From assembly GCA_027943335.1 (NCBI GenBank), contig BSBK01005652.1, forward strand, positions 1,494,001 to 1,558,000: a stretch of 64,000 bases of DNA, read 5' to 3'. Origin of the DNA: Chamaecyparis obtusa (taxonomy: Eukaryota; Streptophyta; Pinopsida; Cupressales; Cupressaceae). The position numbers and the translations under genes are program-made. A model generated the notes under the pieces. The model did no database searches and had not been told where the DNA came from. It saw nothing but the letters and a program-made list of their open reading frames with translations. This document shows, in pieces, positions 35,249 through 46,806 of the stretch (position 1 is its first letter; every line of letters begins with the position of its first letter).

Positions 35249-36262
35249 TTTCTCTCTCAGAGGGCTCCACCAAGGTTTCAAAAGTCAAATGTGAACAATG
35301 AATTGAAAATGACCCTTTTGGCCCTTATATAGCTTTTGACCTAATTTTCAAAAGTGCTCCGTTTTTCATGAAAATTGCACCCCTGGCTACTTTCGACTTG
35401 TGAAACCATTTTCAGGATCAAAATCAAAATTTGAGATCGTTTACTATGTCAAAATTGTGATTTAAAATTTTCAAACCTGACTACTTGCATAATCAACCTT
35501 CAATCATCACAAAAATCCAGAATTCAACTTAACTGATTATCTTACATCAAACTATTGAAATTTCAACTTGGTCACCCATGGTCAACTCATGGTCAAACCT
35601 AGTCAAACTTGGTCTCCGAGACCTCTAAATGATGCAGAACGCATTCTCGAACGTGTACAACCACTTCTCAAATAAATTAACATGCTTCTAAACCATTTAA
35701 CACTAACTTTTCTTGTCAAATTTCTATTTTAATCCTTGAAGGAGGCATGGTATTGCACATCATTCAAGTCTATCAATCTAATTCTATCAATCAAATCTTT
35801 TCCTCAGTAATCAAGACAACAACCATGTCTAGTTGTTAAAGACCTCATCGCTTGGGGCATATCAGATTCATCGAGATCCATATCAATCTGGTATCCTAAT
35901 CTATCTTGTAAATTGTATCAGCTTTTCATAACCATCGGTTCATTAGTGTCATTTCCTTGGTTCTTCGTAACTAAAGGATTCAGATGTGATACCAATTACG
36001 ATTCCTCTAGAAATTCAAGTTTGGAATCAGGTCACTCACTTCTTCATAATCATAAGGTTCAAAATCAAGCATTTTGACACTTTTTCATAATCACCAGTTC
36101 ATTGTAGCTATAGTTAACATTATCTTTGGTCAATCAGGACCTAAACCTAACATTTTCAAATCTTTCAATCGATTTTTGTCTTGAAGTTGGTTCCTCTTTC
36201 AAATCAGTTTCATACATCATACACAGACTAATCTTTGAACCACTATGCTTCGCACAGTAATT
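35249..36262 (+). other. 3' untranslated region of element A
   Basis: No coding region is supported between the antisense ATG and the polypurine tract. On the minus strand this is where a promoter for the PMD gene would lie, but no clear TATA or initiator can be picked out. Confidence 0.4.
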
Positions 36263-36277
36263 CAAAGAGGGGCAAAA
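36263..36277 (+). promoter_or_regulatory. Polypurine tract of element A
   Basis: CAAAGAGGGGCAAAA lies directly before the TGTAATACCCC start of the 3' LTR. It is the expected primer for plus-strand DNA synthesis. Confidence 0.85.
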
Positions 36278-37522
36278 TGTAATACCCCAAAAATGGGCTA
36301 TAGGTTCATTAACTTCCTACGTCAACAATTCGATCAAACTCGGCATCAAATTCCTAACCTAAGGCACATCTGCACATCAAATCATCAAAATCTAATTGAT
36401 TATCTAAATTCTGCATCATGGAATATTCCTTGAATATTTCTAATTATTTAATTATCTTTGATTTAATAATTATTTGGCAATAAATCATATTTATCCTAAA
36501 GTTTGATTAATTGAATATTCTGAATATTTAATTAATTAGATTTAATTTTGCCACTTAATTATTTAATTAGATTTGATTCTATTTATTCCTAAATTATATT
36601 ATTTAATTTTGATAATAAATCAAAAATCTCATGACTAATTGATTAAATTCTTGTTTAATTAATTAATGCCAGTTGTCAATATTTAATAATATAGTTTTTG
36701 AATAAAGTTTGATTTAATAATTGATTAACCCATAAATCAATTGTTTTAATTCAAAAAGCAGTTAAGTTGAGAATAAATCACTTTATTTATTAAATTAATT
36801 TATAATTAAATCATGCACAATCAGAAAAGCAATCAACTAGAAATCAACAACCAATTTTAAATTTAAACTCAACATTAGATGATGAGTTGAAATTTGATCT
36901 AAACTCTATTTTGAGTTAAACACTACTTTGCATGATTTTTGTGAGTTAATTATCTCTGATTTCTTAATAACTCAAAAATCAACCTGAGTTTATCAAGAGT
37001 GATGGCTTTTCTCAATGCATCCTCAAGCCTTGGATTTCTATAAAATGAAGGCTCAGCTCTTTACAATTATCAACACTCGAATTTGCACAATTACTCTGGT
37101 GAATTGGCGATTGAAGGGTTAAGCACTTGCGACAAGCGATTTGTGAGATCTTTCATTGTTGATCATAGTTTTGAATAGTTTTTCATTCACTCATATCATT
37201 CTTATATTAAATCTACATATCATTTCGATCCATTCTAGATTAGATTCATTCAAGTTTTTCATCTTATTGCATTCAAAATCCAAAAAAAATAGATTAATCT
37301 GCATTCATACATTTTTTCATTCTCTTGCATTCAAATCCTTCGTTTACGTGTTGCATTGTCGCTGATCTCAATTTCAATCTGAGAACATCATACTCGCACC
37401 TACTAGAAGGTAGTAAATCACCTAGTTAGCTTAGTTTCAATTACTTGCAGATTTCAATTTTGCTAACCTCTAATGTTTTACTGAAGTGTTGTGTCTGCAG
37501 CTAGGTACAATTTTCACACACA
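36278..37522 (+). repeat. 3' LTR of element A (1,245 bp)
   Basis: It starts TGTAATACCCC after the polypurine tract and ends CACACACA, where similarity to the left copy stops. From 36,618 it can be followed base by base against 1-911 with scattered differences. The next bases, CAGAT, would be the right target duplication; the left partner is outside the window. Confidence 0.92.
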
Positions 37523-39128
37523 CAGATGAAGGAACATAAGGTCCCAATATGGATGGAAGGTGTGGAGGTTTCATCTTTTGGTTATAAGGACCAATGATAG
37601 ATTTGGATGATGCAAACAGATAATGGGTAGGGATATCAAAATTCGTAGAGTGAGCAGTATGGCCAAGGCTTTGATCTATAAGATTCATATTTATACCAAT
37701 AGGCTCATGAGTAACTTTGATAGGAGAAAGCTTGATAGGAGCAATAGGATCTTGGAAGGATTTATTCTTATGCGGAGGAGCAGGAAAGATAAGATATTTT
37801 TGAGATGGGTGTGGAGGATTATGACAAGGAGTTTCTGCGGTATTTTTATCTTGACAAGCATCTTTGGATAACGTAGGAAGAGTACTTTTCTCTTGATTTT
37901 CAATAATCTCATTAGAGATTATGGGATGAGTATCTTGATCTTTCTTGGGAGATGGATAAGATATAGGAGGTGAAGGAATAAATTTTCAAAAGAGGTGAAT
38001 GGATATGAGGGGATCATCATGAGACTCTTGGGATATGATACATTGGTCAACCATTGGATAAGGATGGATGGTATCTTGATCTTGATCTTTATTGATATTT
38101 ATTTTTTCACACTTTAGATTATCCTCTTGACATGGAACCACTTCTAGGGACAAGGTAGGGGTTTGGATATGTGTGAGGGGTTCATGACAGGTTGATGAAG
38201 AGATATTTAGGATAGGTATGATAGACTTTGAAGAAGAAGGAAGCTTGGAATCTATGACCTTTGAATCATGGAAGGGACTTCTAGAAAGATGTATATTAGT
38301 TTGGATCTTTTTTAGAGGTAGCCCTTGAGGATATGCATAGGTAGCGTGAAAAGGATTAAGTTCTTTGTTTGGTGGAGGTATTTTGAATGGATTTTCCTTT
38401 TTAGGAGATGAATACATGATGGAAGAGGTAGAAGTAGCATGAGAATCATTACTAGACATGGGTTCATAATTTTAATCAAGCTTGAGAGTAGTATCATCAT
38501 TAAATGATTTATTAGGATCTTCAACACCAATAATGCCATCATTAATGAAATCTTGGATTTTGTGTTTCAACTCCATGCAATTTGAAGTTTTATGTTTATT
38601 ATTTTGATGATATGCACAGTAGGTAGGAAAGAATGCAAGTCCACTGCAAGTAGTTGAAGGTAATGTGATAAGATTGTTTTCAAGGAATTTTTTCAATGCT
38701 GATTCATAAGACTCTCCAAAAGGAGTAAAGATTTGCTCTGTTTCTTCATTTTCTTTATCAAAGATAGGTCAGTCAAAGAAAGGTTTGTCAAAGATAGGTC
38801 TATCATGAGAATGTTTACGATCAAAGATAGCTTTTTCTTAAAGAGGTTCTCGATCAAAGATAGATTTTCTATGAAGATGTTCTCTATCTAAAATAGGTTT
38901 GTTATGAAGAGATTCTTGATCAAAGATAGATTTTTTATGAAAGTGGGATGTGGCCTTGCTTGAAGAAGGTAAATATAAAGGATAAACTAATTTCCAAGAA
39001 TGTTGATTGGGAGATGTATCTTTTTCTTCCTTTAATTTTTGAAGTTCAAATCTCAAAGATTTGATTTGTTCTGAAAAGTATGCCACAAGAATCTCTTCTT
39101 CTTATTTAGTCAAATTGTTTGGATCCAT
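37523..39128 (-). pseudogene. gag: gag-like pseudogene of element B, cut by element A
   Basis: A minus-strand frame begins at ATG 39,128 (MDPNNL). It passes a coiled-coil-like stretch (SEQIKSLRFELQKLKEEKD) and then an unusual repeat of [KR]xIFDxE and PIFDxE units (about 38,750-38,960). At 38,690-38,560 comes a zinc-knuckle-like YCAYHQNNKHKTSNCMELK, followed by a long P/S/H-rich tail to 37,523. The C-x2-H spacing and LKxKIQDFIxDGII match the Tat gag type, although the typical capsid core is not seen. A few TAG/TAA stops interrupt it. The 3' LTR of element A ends exactly where it breaks off. Confidence 0.7.
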
Positions 39129-41413
39129 GATGCAATTGTTTTGATTCAGCATGAAAGAGAATGTAAATAGCCAAATAAGATGGCACAAGACAACTTGATG
39201 TCCACTCTAGATGGGAAAAGTCTTCACTTGTCAAAAATAGAGTAAAATAAGATTAAGATGACTGATCACAAAGTGCCCAAGATATAGGGTAAGATCCCTA
39301 TGTACGACACTTGTGACTTGAGTCAAGTGATAATGTCAAGATAAACATAAATATAACCAAGGTATCTAGGTGATCCCTTTTAGCTAAAACAAATCCCAAA
39401 CCTGCTAGTTTCAGACCAAGAGACCACAAAAAGTCAAGTATAAGCTTCCTAAGATAGCTAAGAGAAAATCTGGGCAAAACCAACTCGGATCAGAATCTAG
39501 GCGATAGACCTCAGCAAAGTCAGGTGACAGTTAAATATGGATAAAAGGTTGTACCATATTTCTCACTACTACAGGTGATATCTAGGCATCAATTTCTAGT
39601 TTTGACAACAATTTTGAAGTTTTGACAACAAATTTTGAATTTTGACAATAAATTTAAACTTCAAGATCATGTTTTTAAAGAAATTGTGATGCATAGAGTG
39701 GTCTTCAAATAATCAAATAAGGGAAAAATCAACCTTGCATGATACAAGCAATTGTGAAGTCTAAAGATAGGTTGCAATATTCCAATAGTGTCAAGTGTAT
39801 GTTCACAAAGATTTCCACGGGTCTAGCACAAATTGAAAACACATCAAGAAAGAACTACCTATAGTCAAGGCTAGTATCAAAATCGTTCCTCATAGCTTGG
39901 TATCCCAAAGGAATACAGATGGTGAGTGATCTTAAGGTGATCCAAGAAACCGCTTGGCTTAGTCCTTGCACAAAGATTATGATACTTTTAGTCAAAAGGG
40001 TAGCCTCTAAAGGTTTTTAGTAAACTTCATTCATGACTATCCCCTGTAGTTTCGCAAGCAAAATTAAGGCCTATAGCCCTACAAGCATCCAAAAAGTATA
40101 GTCTTGCAATAAATATTTAGACCTCTCGGCCCTATACAAGATGAATGTACTCCCCTTGTAGTCTTGTAAACAAGATTGAGACCAAGATGGCCCTACAGTT
40201 CCTAATCAAATGTAGTCTTTCTTAGCAAGATTGAGGCAACTAGGCCCTACACATGAAGAAGCATTAGGAATAGAAAATAGCCAAACCTCCCCTCTTTTTG
40301 GATTGAAGGAAGCTTTCGATTATAGTGGGATAGAGTAGTGGGGTTCTCTTGTTCCCCACTTGGGTCATTCCCAAAAGATTTCTCTCTTGGTAGGCCCTCT
40401 AAAGGTAAATGCAAGAAAGTAAAATGGATAGCTAATGGAGGTCTAGATTTTTTATTTTCCAAAAGGAAAAGAGCATAGTCTCCTACTCCATAGTGTCTCC
40501 CAAGCACATCAAGCACATGTTTATTTACCAAAAGAAAACTAAGTAAGCTATGTGCCTATGAAAAATGATCTAATGATAGAAAATACACACAAGATAAAAT
40601 AATAAAAGTGTCAAGATCTAGTTACATACCTTCAATGCAATTTTCCAAAATCTCAATTGTTATTAGTCTTAGCAATGCAATTCTTTTGGCAAGCAAATCC
40701 TACAAAACCACAAGTTAGGGCACAAAAATATGCAAATGAAAACAATAACCTTGCAAAACCACTTGTTAGGAGATAGGAAATATCATATGCTTGCAAGAAA
40801 TCCCAATCATGCATTGAACTATGTGCAAATAAAGTGCAAGCTCATCACAATTTTTATTTTTTTTTGCTTTTCACCTAGTCAACAAGATCTAATTTTTTTT
40901 CTATAATTTCGGCCCCAAAAATAGAAATGCAAAGAAGAGACCCCTATTAAAAATTTGAGAGATTTCCAAAAATATAAATATTTTAGAAATATCCCTTAAT
41001 TTGTGCCCTAGAGACCCATTTTACCAAAACGTACCAGTTTTTATAAATCGACTATTTGAGCTATGTTATTGCATCTAGATTAAAAACACAAAGAAGTAAC
41101 CCCCTGTATAATTTGGAGACCTTTCCAAAAATATAATTTTTTAGAAAAATATGATGATTTGCGACCCAAAATTAATTTTCATAAAAAATCAATAAAAAAT
41201 TATAACTCCCAGAAAAAAGATCAGAAAAATATCATTTTCAGACTGAGACACATTTTATCTATCCCCAACCTGCAAAAGAAATTTTAGATCAAAAATAAAA
41301 GCCACTTGTGAGGTGTGATCAAATCTTTTAAAACCTAGGGTTTTTGCCTTCAAATCAACATGCACAAGGGTTAGCATTAAAAACCAAAGTGAGTATACAA
41401 AAATTTGTGGATT
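39129..41413 (-). other. Leader of element B, with a possible ORF upstream of gag
   Basis: Between the primer site and gag lie about 2.3 kb. A minus-strand frame at 40,531-40,247 (94 codons: MVNKHVLDVLGRHYGVGDYA, then FLHLPLEGLPREKSFG) is the best coding candidate and sits where Ogre-type elements have their ORF1. It has no recognised domain. The stretch 40,900-41,290 is also found in diverged form at 49,360-49,900 next to LTR C. Confidence 0.45.
40020..40255 (-). repeat. Degenerate tandem repeat, units of about 60 bp
   Basis: Four imperfect units carry TGTAGTCTT or TGTAGTTTC, then GCAAGATTGAGGC or a variant, then GGCCCTACA. They lie just downstream of the candidate leader ORF on the minus strand. 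Confidence 0.65.
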
Positions 41414-41432
41414 GGCCCCATGGTGGGTGCCA
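41414..41432 (-). promoter_or_regulatory. Primer binding site of element B
   Basis: On the minus strand it reads TGGCACCCACCATGGGGCC. It begins four bases inside the LTR end and differs at few positions from the primer site of element A. Confidence 0.8.
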
Positions 41433-41436
41433 AAAA

Positions 41437-42582
41437 TGTGTACCAAAAAGTGAGGTCACTTCTATAAACCATTACACTTGAGAGAATCCATGCAAAAGGA
41501 GATCTCAAGAAGCGGCTTATAGCTTCCTATCCATGACATGCAAGAACCATGTAGATATTATGACTGGTGGCTCTCAAATGAACCTTAAAGAAAGAATCTT
41601 GCAAGGTGCACCATACAAAGAAAGATTCAAATGATAATACAAAGTGGATCTAAGATGAGATGCAAGATCTAAGATAAAATGATATGCAAGAATGCAAGAA
41701 AAGTAGATCTAAGATAAGATGCAAGATCTAAGCTAAAATGAAATTAAATCTAAGATGAGATGCAAGATCTAAGCTAAAATGATATGCAAGAATGCAAGAA
41801 AGAAAATGGCAATGATGATGAAATTCTTAAATATGAAAGATCTAAGAATGCCATAGCTCCAAGATGTCAAGATTTCAAGACTCAAAGATTCCAAGATGAT
41901 AAGATTCCAAGACTCCAAGAACCTGCAATAAGATTTCAAGATCTCAAGAAGCTAAGAATGATATGAGAGTGGGATATGCAAAAATGAGGAGAGAGGCCCT
42001 TTTTAAATGAATTTAGAAATGAACGGATGATCAAGATTAAGAGGAAAAAATAAATGAGCAATGGTAGAGATTACATCTTGGTTGGTCCATGTGCTCAAGA
42101 TTATCAAGAGGCAAAATCAATGGACATGATTAAGAGACAAAATAATGAGTGGTTGAGATAAAGAGGCAAAAGCCTTTTTCAAAAGTCAAAAGATTCCATC
42201 TCATTGGGAAGTGCTCTTTTCTTTTTATTTTTAATTTATTATTTATTATTTTTAGCAAAGTGGTTTCTATTATTTAATTAAAAGGGGACGTGTTCTTTTA
42301 ATTAAATATGGCTTAGGATAAAGTGGTTTTATTATTTAATTAAAATATTTTTTATTTAATTAAAAAGGAGCATGTTCTCTTAATTAAATAAAGCTTAGAA
42401 TAAAGTGGTCAAACATTAGGATATAATAAAATAAATGATAAAATGATGATTTGATCAAGAAATAAGAGATTAAATAAATATGCAAAATTGATTAAGCACA
42501 CAATTTAGTCTAGTATTTAAATTTTAATGTTTAATGTTAGAGTGAGGCTCAAAGTTGACTAGACCATTTTTGGGTGATTACA
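41437..42582 (-). repeat. LTR of element B (1,146 bp)
   Basis: On the minus strand it starts TGTAATCACCCAAAAATGG, close to the start of LTR A, and ends GGTACACA. Internal tandem repeats around 41,640-41,815 (GATGCAAGATCTAAG units) and an 85-bp duplication near 42,270-42,410 are present. A primer site follows it and a polypurine-like tract precedes it. Confidence 0.85.
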
Positions 42583-42595
42583 TTTGTCCCTCTTT
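42583..42595 (-). promoter_or_regulatory. Polypurine-like tract upstream of LTR B
   Basis: On the minus strand AAAGAGGGACAAA directly precedes the TG start of LTR B, matching the tract before LTR A at nearly every base. It implies that sequence above 42,583 is the 3' internal end of a related element. Confidence 0.7.
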
Positions 42596-42649
42596 GACTA
42601 ATGTGTGAGTGATATGGGAATACATTAAGTCAAAGAATGATGATGTCAA

Positions 42650-42855
42650 GGTAACCGATAGAGATTTGACTCCGAACTTGATCGAACGAAGCATAGAGAG
42701 ACAACTAATCTTGAACTTGATCGAATGAGAACTAGCAAAGATAACAAGATACTTGATAAAGATATGACTCCGAACTTGATCGAACAAAGCACGGAAAGGA
42801 AACTAATCCCAACTTGATCGAATGAGAACTAGCAAAGATAGCAAGATTCCAATGT
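42650..42855 (+). repeat. Tandem duplication of about 110 bp
   Basis: Two copies contain GACTCCGAACTTGATCGAAC, then an AACTAATC variant, then GAACTAGCAAAGATA. They lie between LTR B and the coiled-coil frame. Confidence 0.7.
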
Positions 42856-42959
42856 ACAGTTGAAGCAAAACTGAACACTGAAATAGAGATTGAAAGACAA
42901 GACAATAAGATAGAAGAATCAATTTGCAACTTTGAAAGATAGGTGATTCAAAAGTATCT

Positions 42960-43492
42960 AGAAGTATTTAGAAGAAGCTCTTGATTGTGCCTGAAGATGT
43001 TGAAAAATCAAATGCTAATAACATTGAACTGAAAGAAAAACTCAAAGAGGCTAAAATATTTATAGAGGTCCGAAGGAGCAGCTGAATAAGTTAAGGGAAA
43101 AGATGAAAGATCTTGTGGAGTATTTGAAGTTGAAGGGAAGAACTGATGATTCATCAACTATAAAGGAGAGATATGATCAATGTGTGCATCTTGTGAAAGA
43201 AAAGTATAACTCGAAACATGAGATGGACGACATGATGATGAGGTTGAATAAAGAGAAAGGGGAAAAGAAAAGGAATCAGAAACATCTTAAAAAATCCTTA
43301 AAAGACAAGTTAGACGAATTCCATAAATTGAATTGTCAAATTGGACAGATACAACTTGATCTTGATGAAGCCAAACATAATGAGAAAGAGATTGAAAGAT
43401 TTAATAAAATTATTAGGAGTGAGATTTTTGTAGCTAATGAATTCAAAGAAAAATTTAAATCGAGTTCAGGGAAGATTGATAAGCGGTATTGA
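42960..43492 (+). pseudogene. Coiled-coil reading frame, antisense to element B
   Basis: A + strand frame rich in K, E, L and Q (KLREKMKDLVEYLKLKGR, then KKSLKDKLDEFHKLN and QIQLDLDEAKHNEKEIERF) runs open for 129 codons from 43,103. It continues upstream to about 42,960 across a single frame change near 43,070. Heptad-like leucines and charge suggest a long coiled coil. Relative to the minus-strand LTR and polypurine tract at 42,582 it is an antisense extra ORF, like the PMD gene of element A. The family is not recognised. Other retroelement-associated coiled-coil proteins look similar. Confidence 0.55.
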
Positions 43493-43716
43493 TCCTAGAT
43501 CTAGGCTCCCACCTAAATGAGGGTTGTCTATAAGCTTTGTAGGAGTGGTACATGAATGCACCATGTAAAGAAACCTCTATGGTTTTATAGAAACCATCTC
43601 TTCTCTTGGTAGATTTGGGAAAGGGGAAGAAAGTTGAAACAAAATCAAGGTGATGTGCTAGATATTTTGAAACCCTTCGACCTCCCATTAGAAATAATGA
43701 GACTATCATACCCCAA
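43492..43716 (+). repeat. Direct repeat copy 1 (about 220 bp)
   Basis: From ATCCTAGATCTAGG to CATACCCC it aligns with 46,583-46,806, with many substitutions. The two copies are 3.1 kb apart. Confidence 0.75.
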
Positions 43717-46582
43717 AAATTAGCACATAACACCATATAATCTTCATTGTTGGAAAGATAACATGATGGAAATATCCTTGCCACAATCCAAATAATTCAT
43801 ATCTTTTTGTGTGAAGCACCTATTAAGTCTAACAGGGAAAACACCCTTATTATCCCACTCAAAATAACTATTCTTAGAGAAAATTATTCACATAATGAAA
43901 TGGTATAACCCTAGACCACAATCATTGAAAGAGTAAACATACATGATTCAATAACTTATAAATAAAGAGTAGATTATAAGATCCTGAAAGAAACATATGA
44001 TAGCTATATTTGTCCAGAAATGACATGGAATCTTAAAACTGTCTGCAAGACAAAAATAAATACACATAAAAAGAAACACTAGGTATAGTCCAGTATATTT
44101 CTTCTATTAAATATGTAGAGATTAAAAGACTAGGGTCAGAAGAATGTAAATAAAACTATATTATAGTGTTCTCCTAATGAACAAAACTCCTATAATAGAA
44201 ATCCTAGCTCCAACTAAACTCTCTAAAATCATTCTATTACAATGTGCTTGTAGGTATTCTATAGAAAGAAATCCCTCAATAGAAACTCAATAATACAACC
44301 GAAGGAGCCTATGATTGTGTCATTTGGAATTATCATCATGGTGGTTGTTATGGTTGTTTCAAGCATACCAGCCTTGTAATCATTATCCTCTTTCTACATG
44401 CAGCATGCGTGATATATATGCACCTTTTGGAAATCCTTCCATCATGGTGAAGAAGATACCTTTATGATTTGAAATTTCCTTGTCTTTTACCATCAGATGA
44501 ACAAGAGGCACATATACATTTGAATAGAGGGTCTCATCGGATCTTTTAAATGATTTGATCATGGTCTGGACATGTGGTAAGTTGTCAATATTTTCTTTGA
44601 TACCGACTCCCCTTTTTCCCTCAAAAGTCTACAACATTGACATGTAAAACCCTCTATAATGAGTGAATTATGGGAAGCATGGTGTTTTTGAAGGAAATAT
44701 ATGACTCTTAAGACTTGTCAGGATTTTGCATGATATCATTGGCAAAGGTAATCCTTAGATGGCCTTGATTGAGAACAACACAAGGTCTATCAACATTTTG
44801 GCAACTCACAGGGGATCTCGGCCTATTGAGAAAGAGCCCTAGAATCTTTGGTTTCATATACCAGTACCTTATCCATTGGGAAAAGAGTTATAAAGAAGGG
44901 TGATTTAGAGAAAAAAAACTTGTGTCAACATGTACTTGGAGGAAATCATGAAACTAAAAGATGCATTCCCATAATAAGAATGCAATATGTGCAAAGAACT
45001 TCTTAGAAAAGAAAACCCCTAACCTACTATGTACAAAGATTTACATTGAATGAAATCAAACAAAACCATTGACTAGCTTGTTGAAGTAGCTTCCCTTCCT
45101 AACTAGCCTTTGATATGTTACATGTTTATGGATAGCTAAATAGAAAATAAATCTTGAGAGGCATCTGACATGTCGGAATACCTTACAAGAATTGAGAATA
45201 AATAAACGCACCCATGTTTGAATGTTTCCCTCTTGCAGCATATGGGTAAGTTGATCCTTCTCTTTGTGAATCTCATCTGCATGCTCAAAGGTGAGCATCA
45301 CCAGTGAAAACTTACAAATCTATGCTAGATGCCTGATAGGACATCCTATTTTTTTCTCTACTGGCCCTTGCACCTTTTTATGACCATTAGCAACCGATTA
45401 TGATGGTTTCTTTATTTCCATGGAGATCTCCTTCTCTTGTTGTAGCTCATGGTCTTTAGGTCCAAAAGTCCCTAATTTAAGGTTGATGGATGTGCAAATG
45501 GCATCGAACTCATTCAGAAATCCATCCTTACTATCAATTTCCTTTACGATTCCCTTAAGGTCTAGAGATGCATGTGTAGCATAGCTTGGTAGAACAAGAA
45601 TCTCTTCTTCCTAAACTATTCCTTTTACTGTTTCACCAATTTTTTTCTCGATCTCCTCCATATCAACAAAGAAAGGAAGCTCCAAAAAAAATGGGAGCGA
45701 TTCTTTTTCCTCTTCATTTCCTTCCTCATTCCACGTCTATAGAGAGGTTTGTTGGAGAAAAATGTCCTTCTCCATATCCTCATATAACTCTTCCCTTATT
45801 TATTCTTCTTTTTCTCCCTCTTCCTACAAAGCCATACCCCCTAAAATATGAGAAAATAGAAGCCCATTGCTAGATGGATCTACATCTTTATGTAAAACCA
45901 TCCACCTTGTCATTTATTCTCTAACAATAAATTGCATTGCAAGGAACTTCTATTTTTGCATCCTAAGGAAATCATCTTGTTGTTGCAACATGTAATCTTG
46001 GTAATCAATCTCTTCTCACCAGCAGTGATATTCTTTCTCCTTCTCAATAGCTTTCAATTATTCTTAGAGATTTATCAATATCTCCTTACAACTGATGTCT
46101 TCTTGGCTTCCCACATTTTGGTTGTGGGTGGGAGGGTAAGCATATTGATAGGAATTAAAGAGAACCTCCTACAGCTAGTATGCATATGTAGGGGTAGGAG
46201 AATAATAGGATAAAAAATTTATTGTAATCAGATGTAGCAGGGGTGTGTAGAAAAAAATTGTAAGCATTTCTAGCCTAAAATCGGGGGTAAAAAGATGGGG
46301 CACTTGAATTGTCAAGGAAAAGGGGGTAAATATTTTTTTCCATAATATCTTTTTATTTTAATACATAAGGGAAAGGGAAGGGGTTACTAATGAGATATCA
46401 AAAGGGAAAGGGGTGTTTGGGATAGGAAACACGACTCATACCATCAGAATAAGCTAAATAATTTTTACTACAAAGTTTCCAAGTGTCTTGAACCTTCCTC
46501 TTGAAGGATAAGAATACTAAAGAAGGCACCACTTCTTCAACTAAGAAAACTCAATCCCACTGGGCATTCCAGGAAGTTTTTT

Positions 46583-46806
46583 ATCCTAGATCTAGGATCC
46601 TCTCTAAATAAGGGTAGTCTGGAAGATTTGAAGGAATGGGACAAGAATATTCCCTACAAAGAAACCTTTGGGGTTTTATAGAAGCCAACTCCTCTCTTGG
46701 TGGATTTTGGAAAGGGGAAGTAAGTTCAAACAAAAATGAGGCAATGTGCTAGAGATTTTGATACCCTTTGAGCTCTTGTTAACAACCATGAGAATGTTGT
46801 TACCCC
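46583..46806 (+). repeat. Direct repeat copy 2 (about 220 bp)
   Basis: This is the partner of 43,492-43,716. Shared words include AAGAAACCT, GGTTTTATAGAA and GGAAAGGGGAAG. Its end abuts or slightly overlaps the start of a copia LTR. Confidence 0.75.

Noticed and set aside
42583..43492. Reading the coiled-coil frame as an ordinary host gene
   Set aside because: It sits directly beside a gypsy polypurine tract and LTR, has a frameshift and no recognisable promoter or intron; element-associated origin is simpler.
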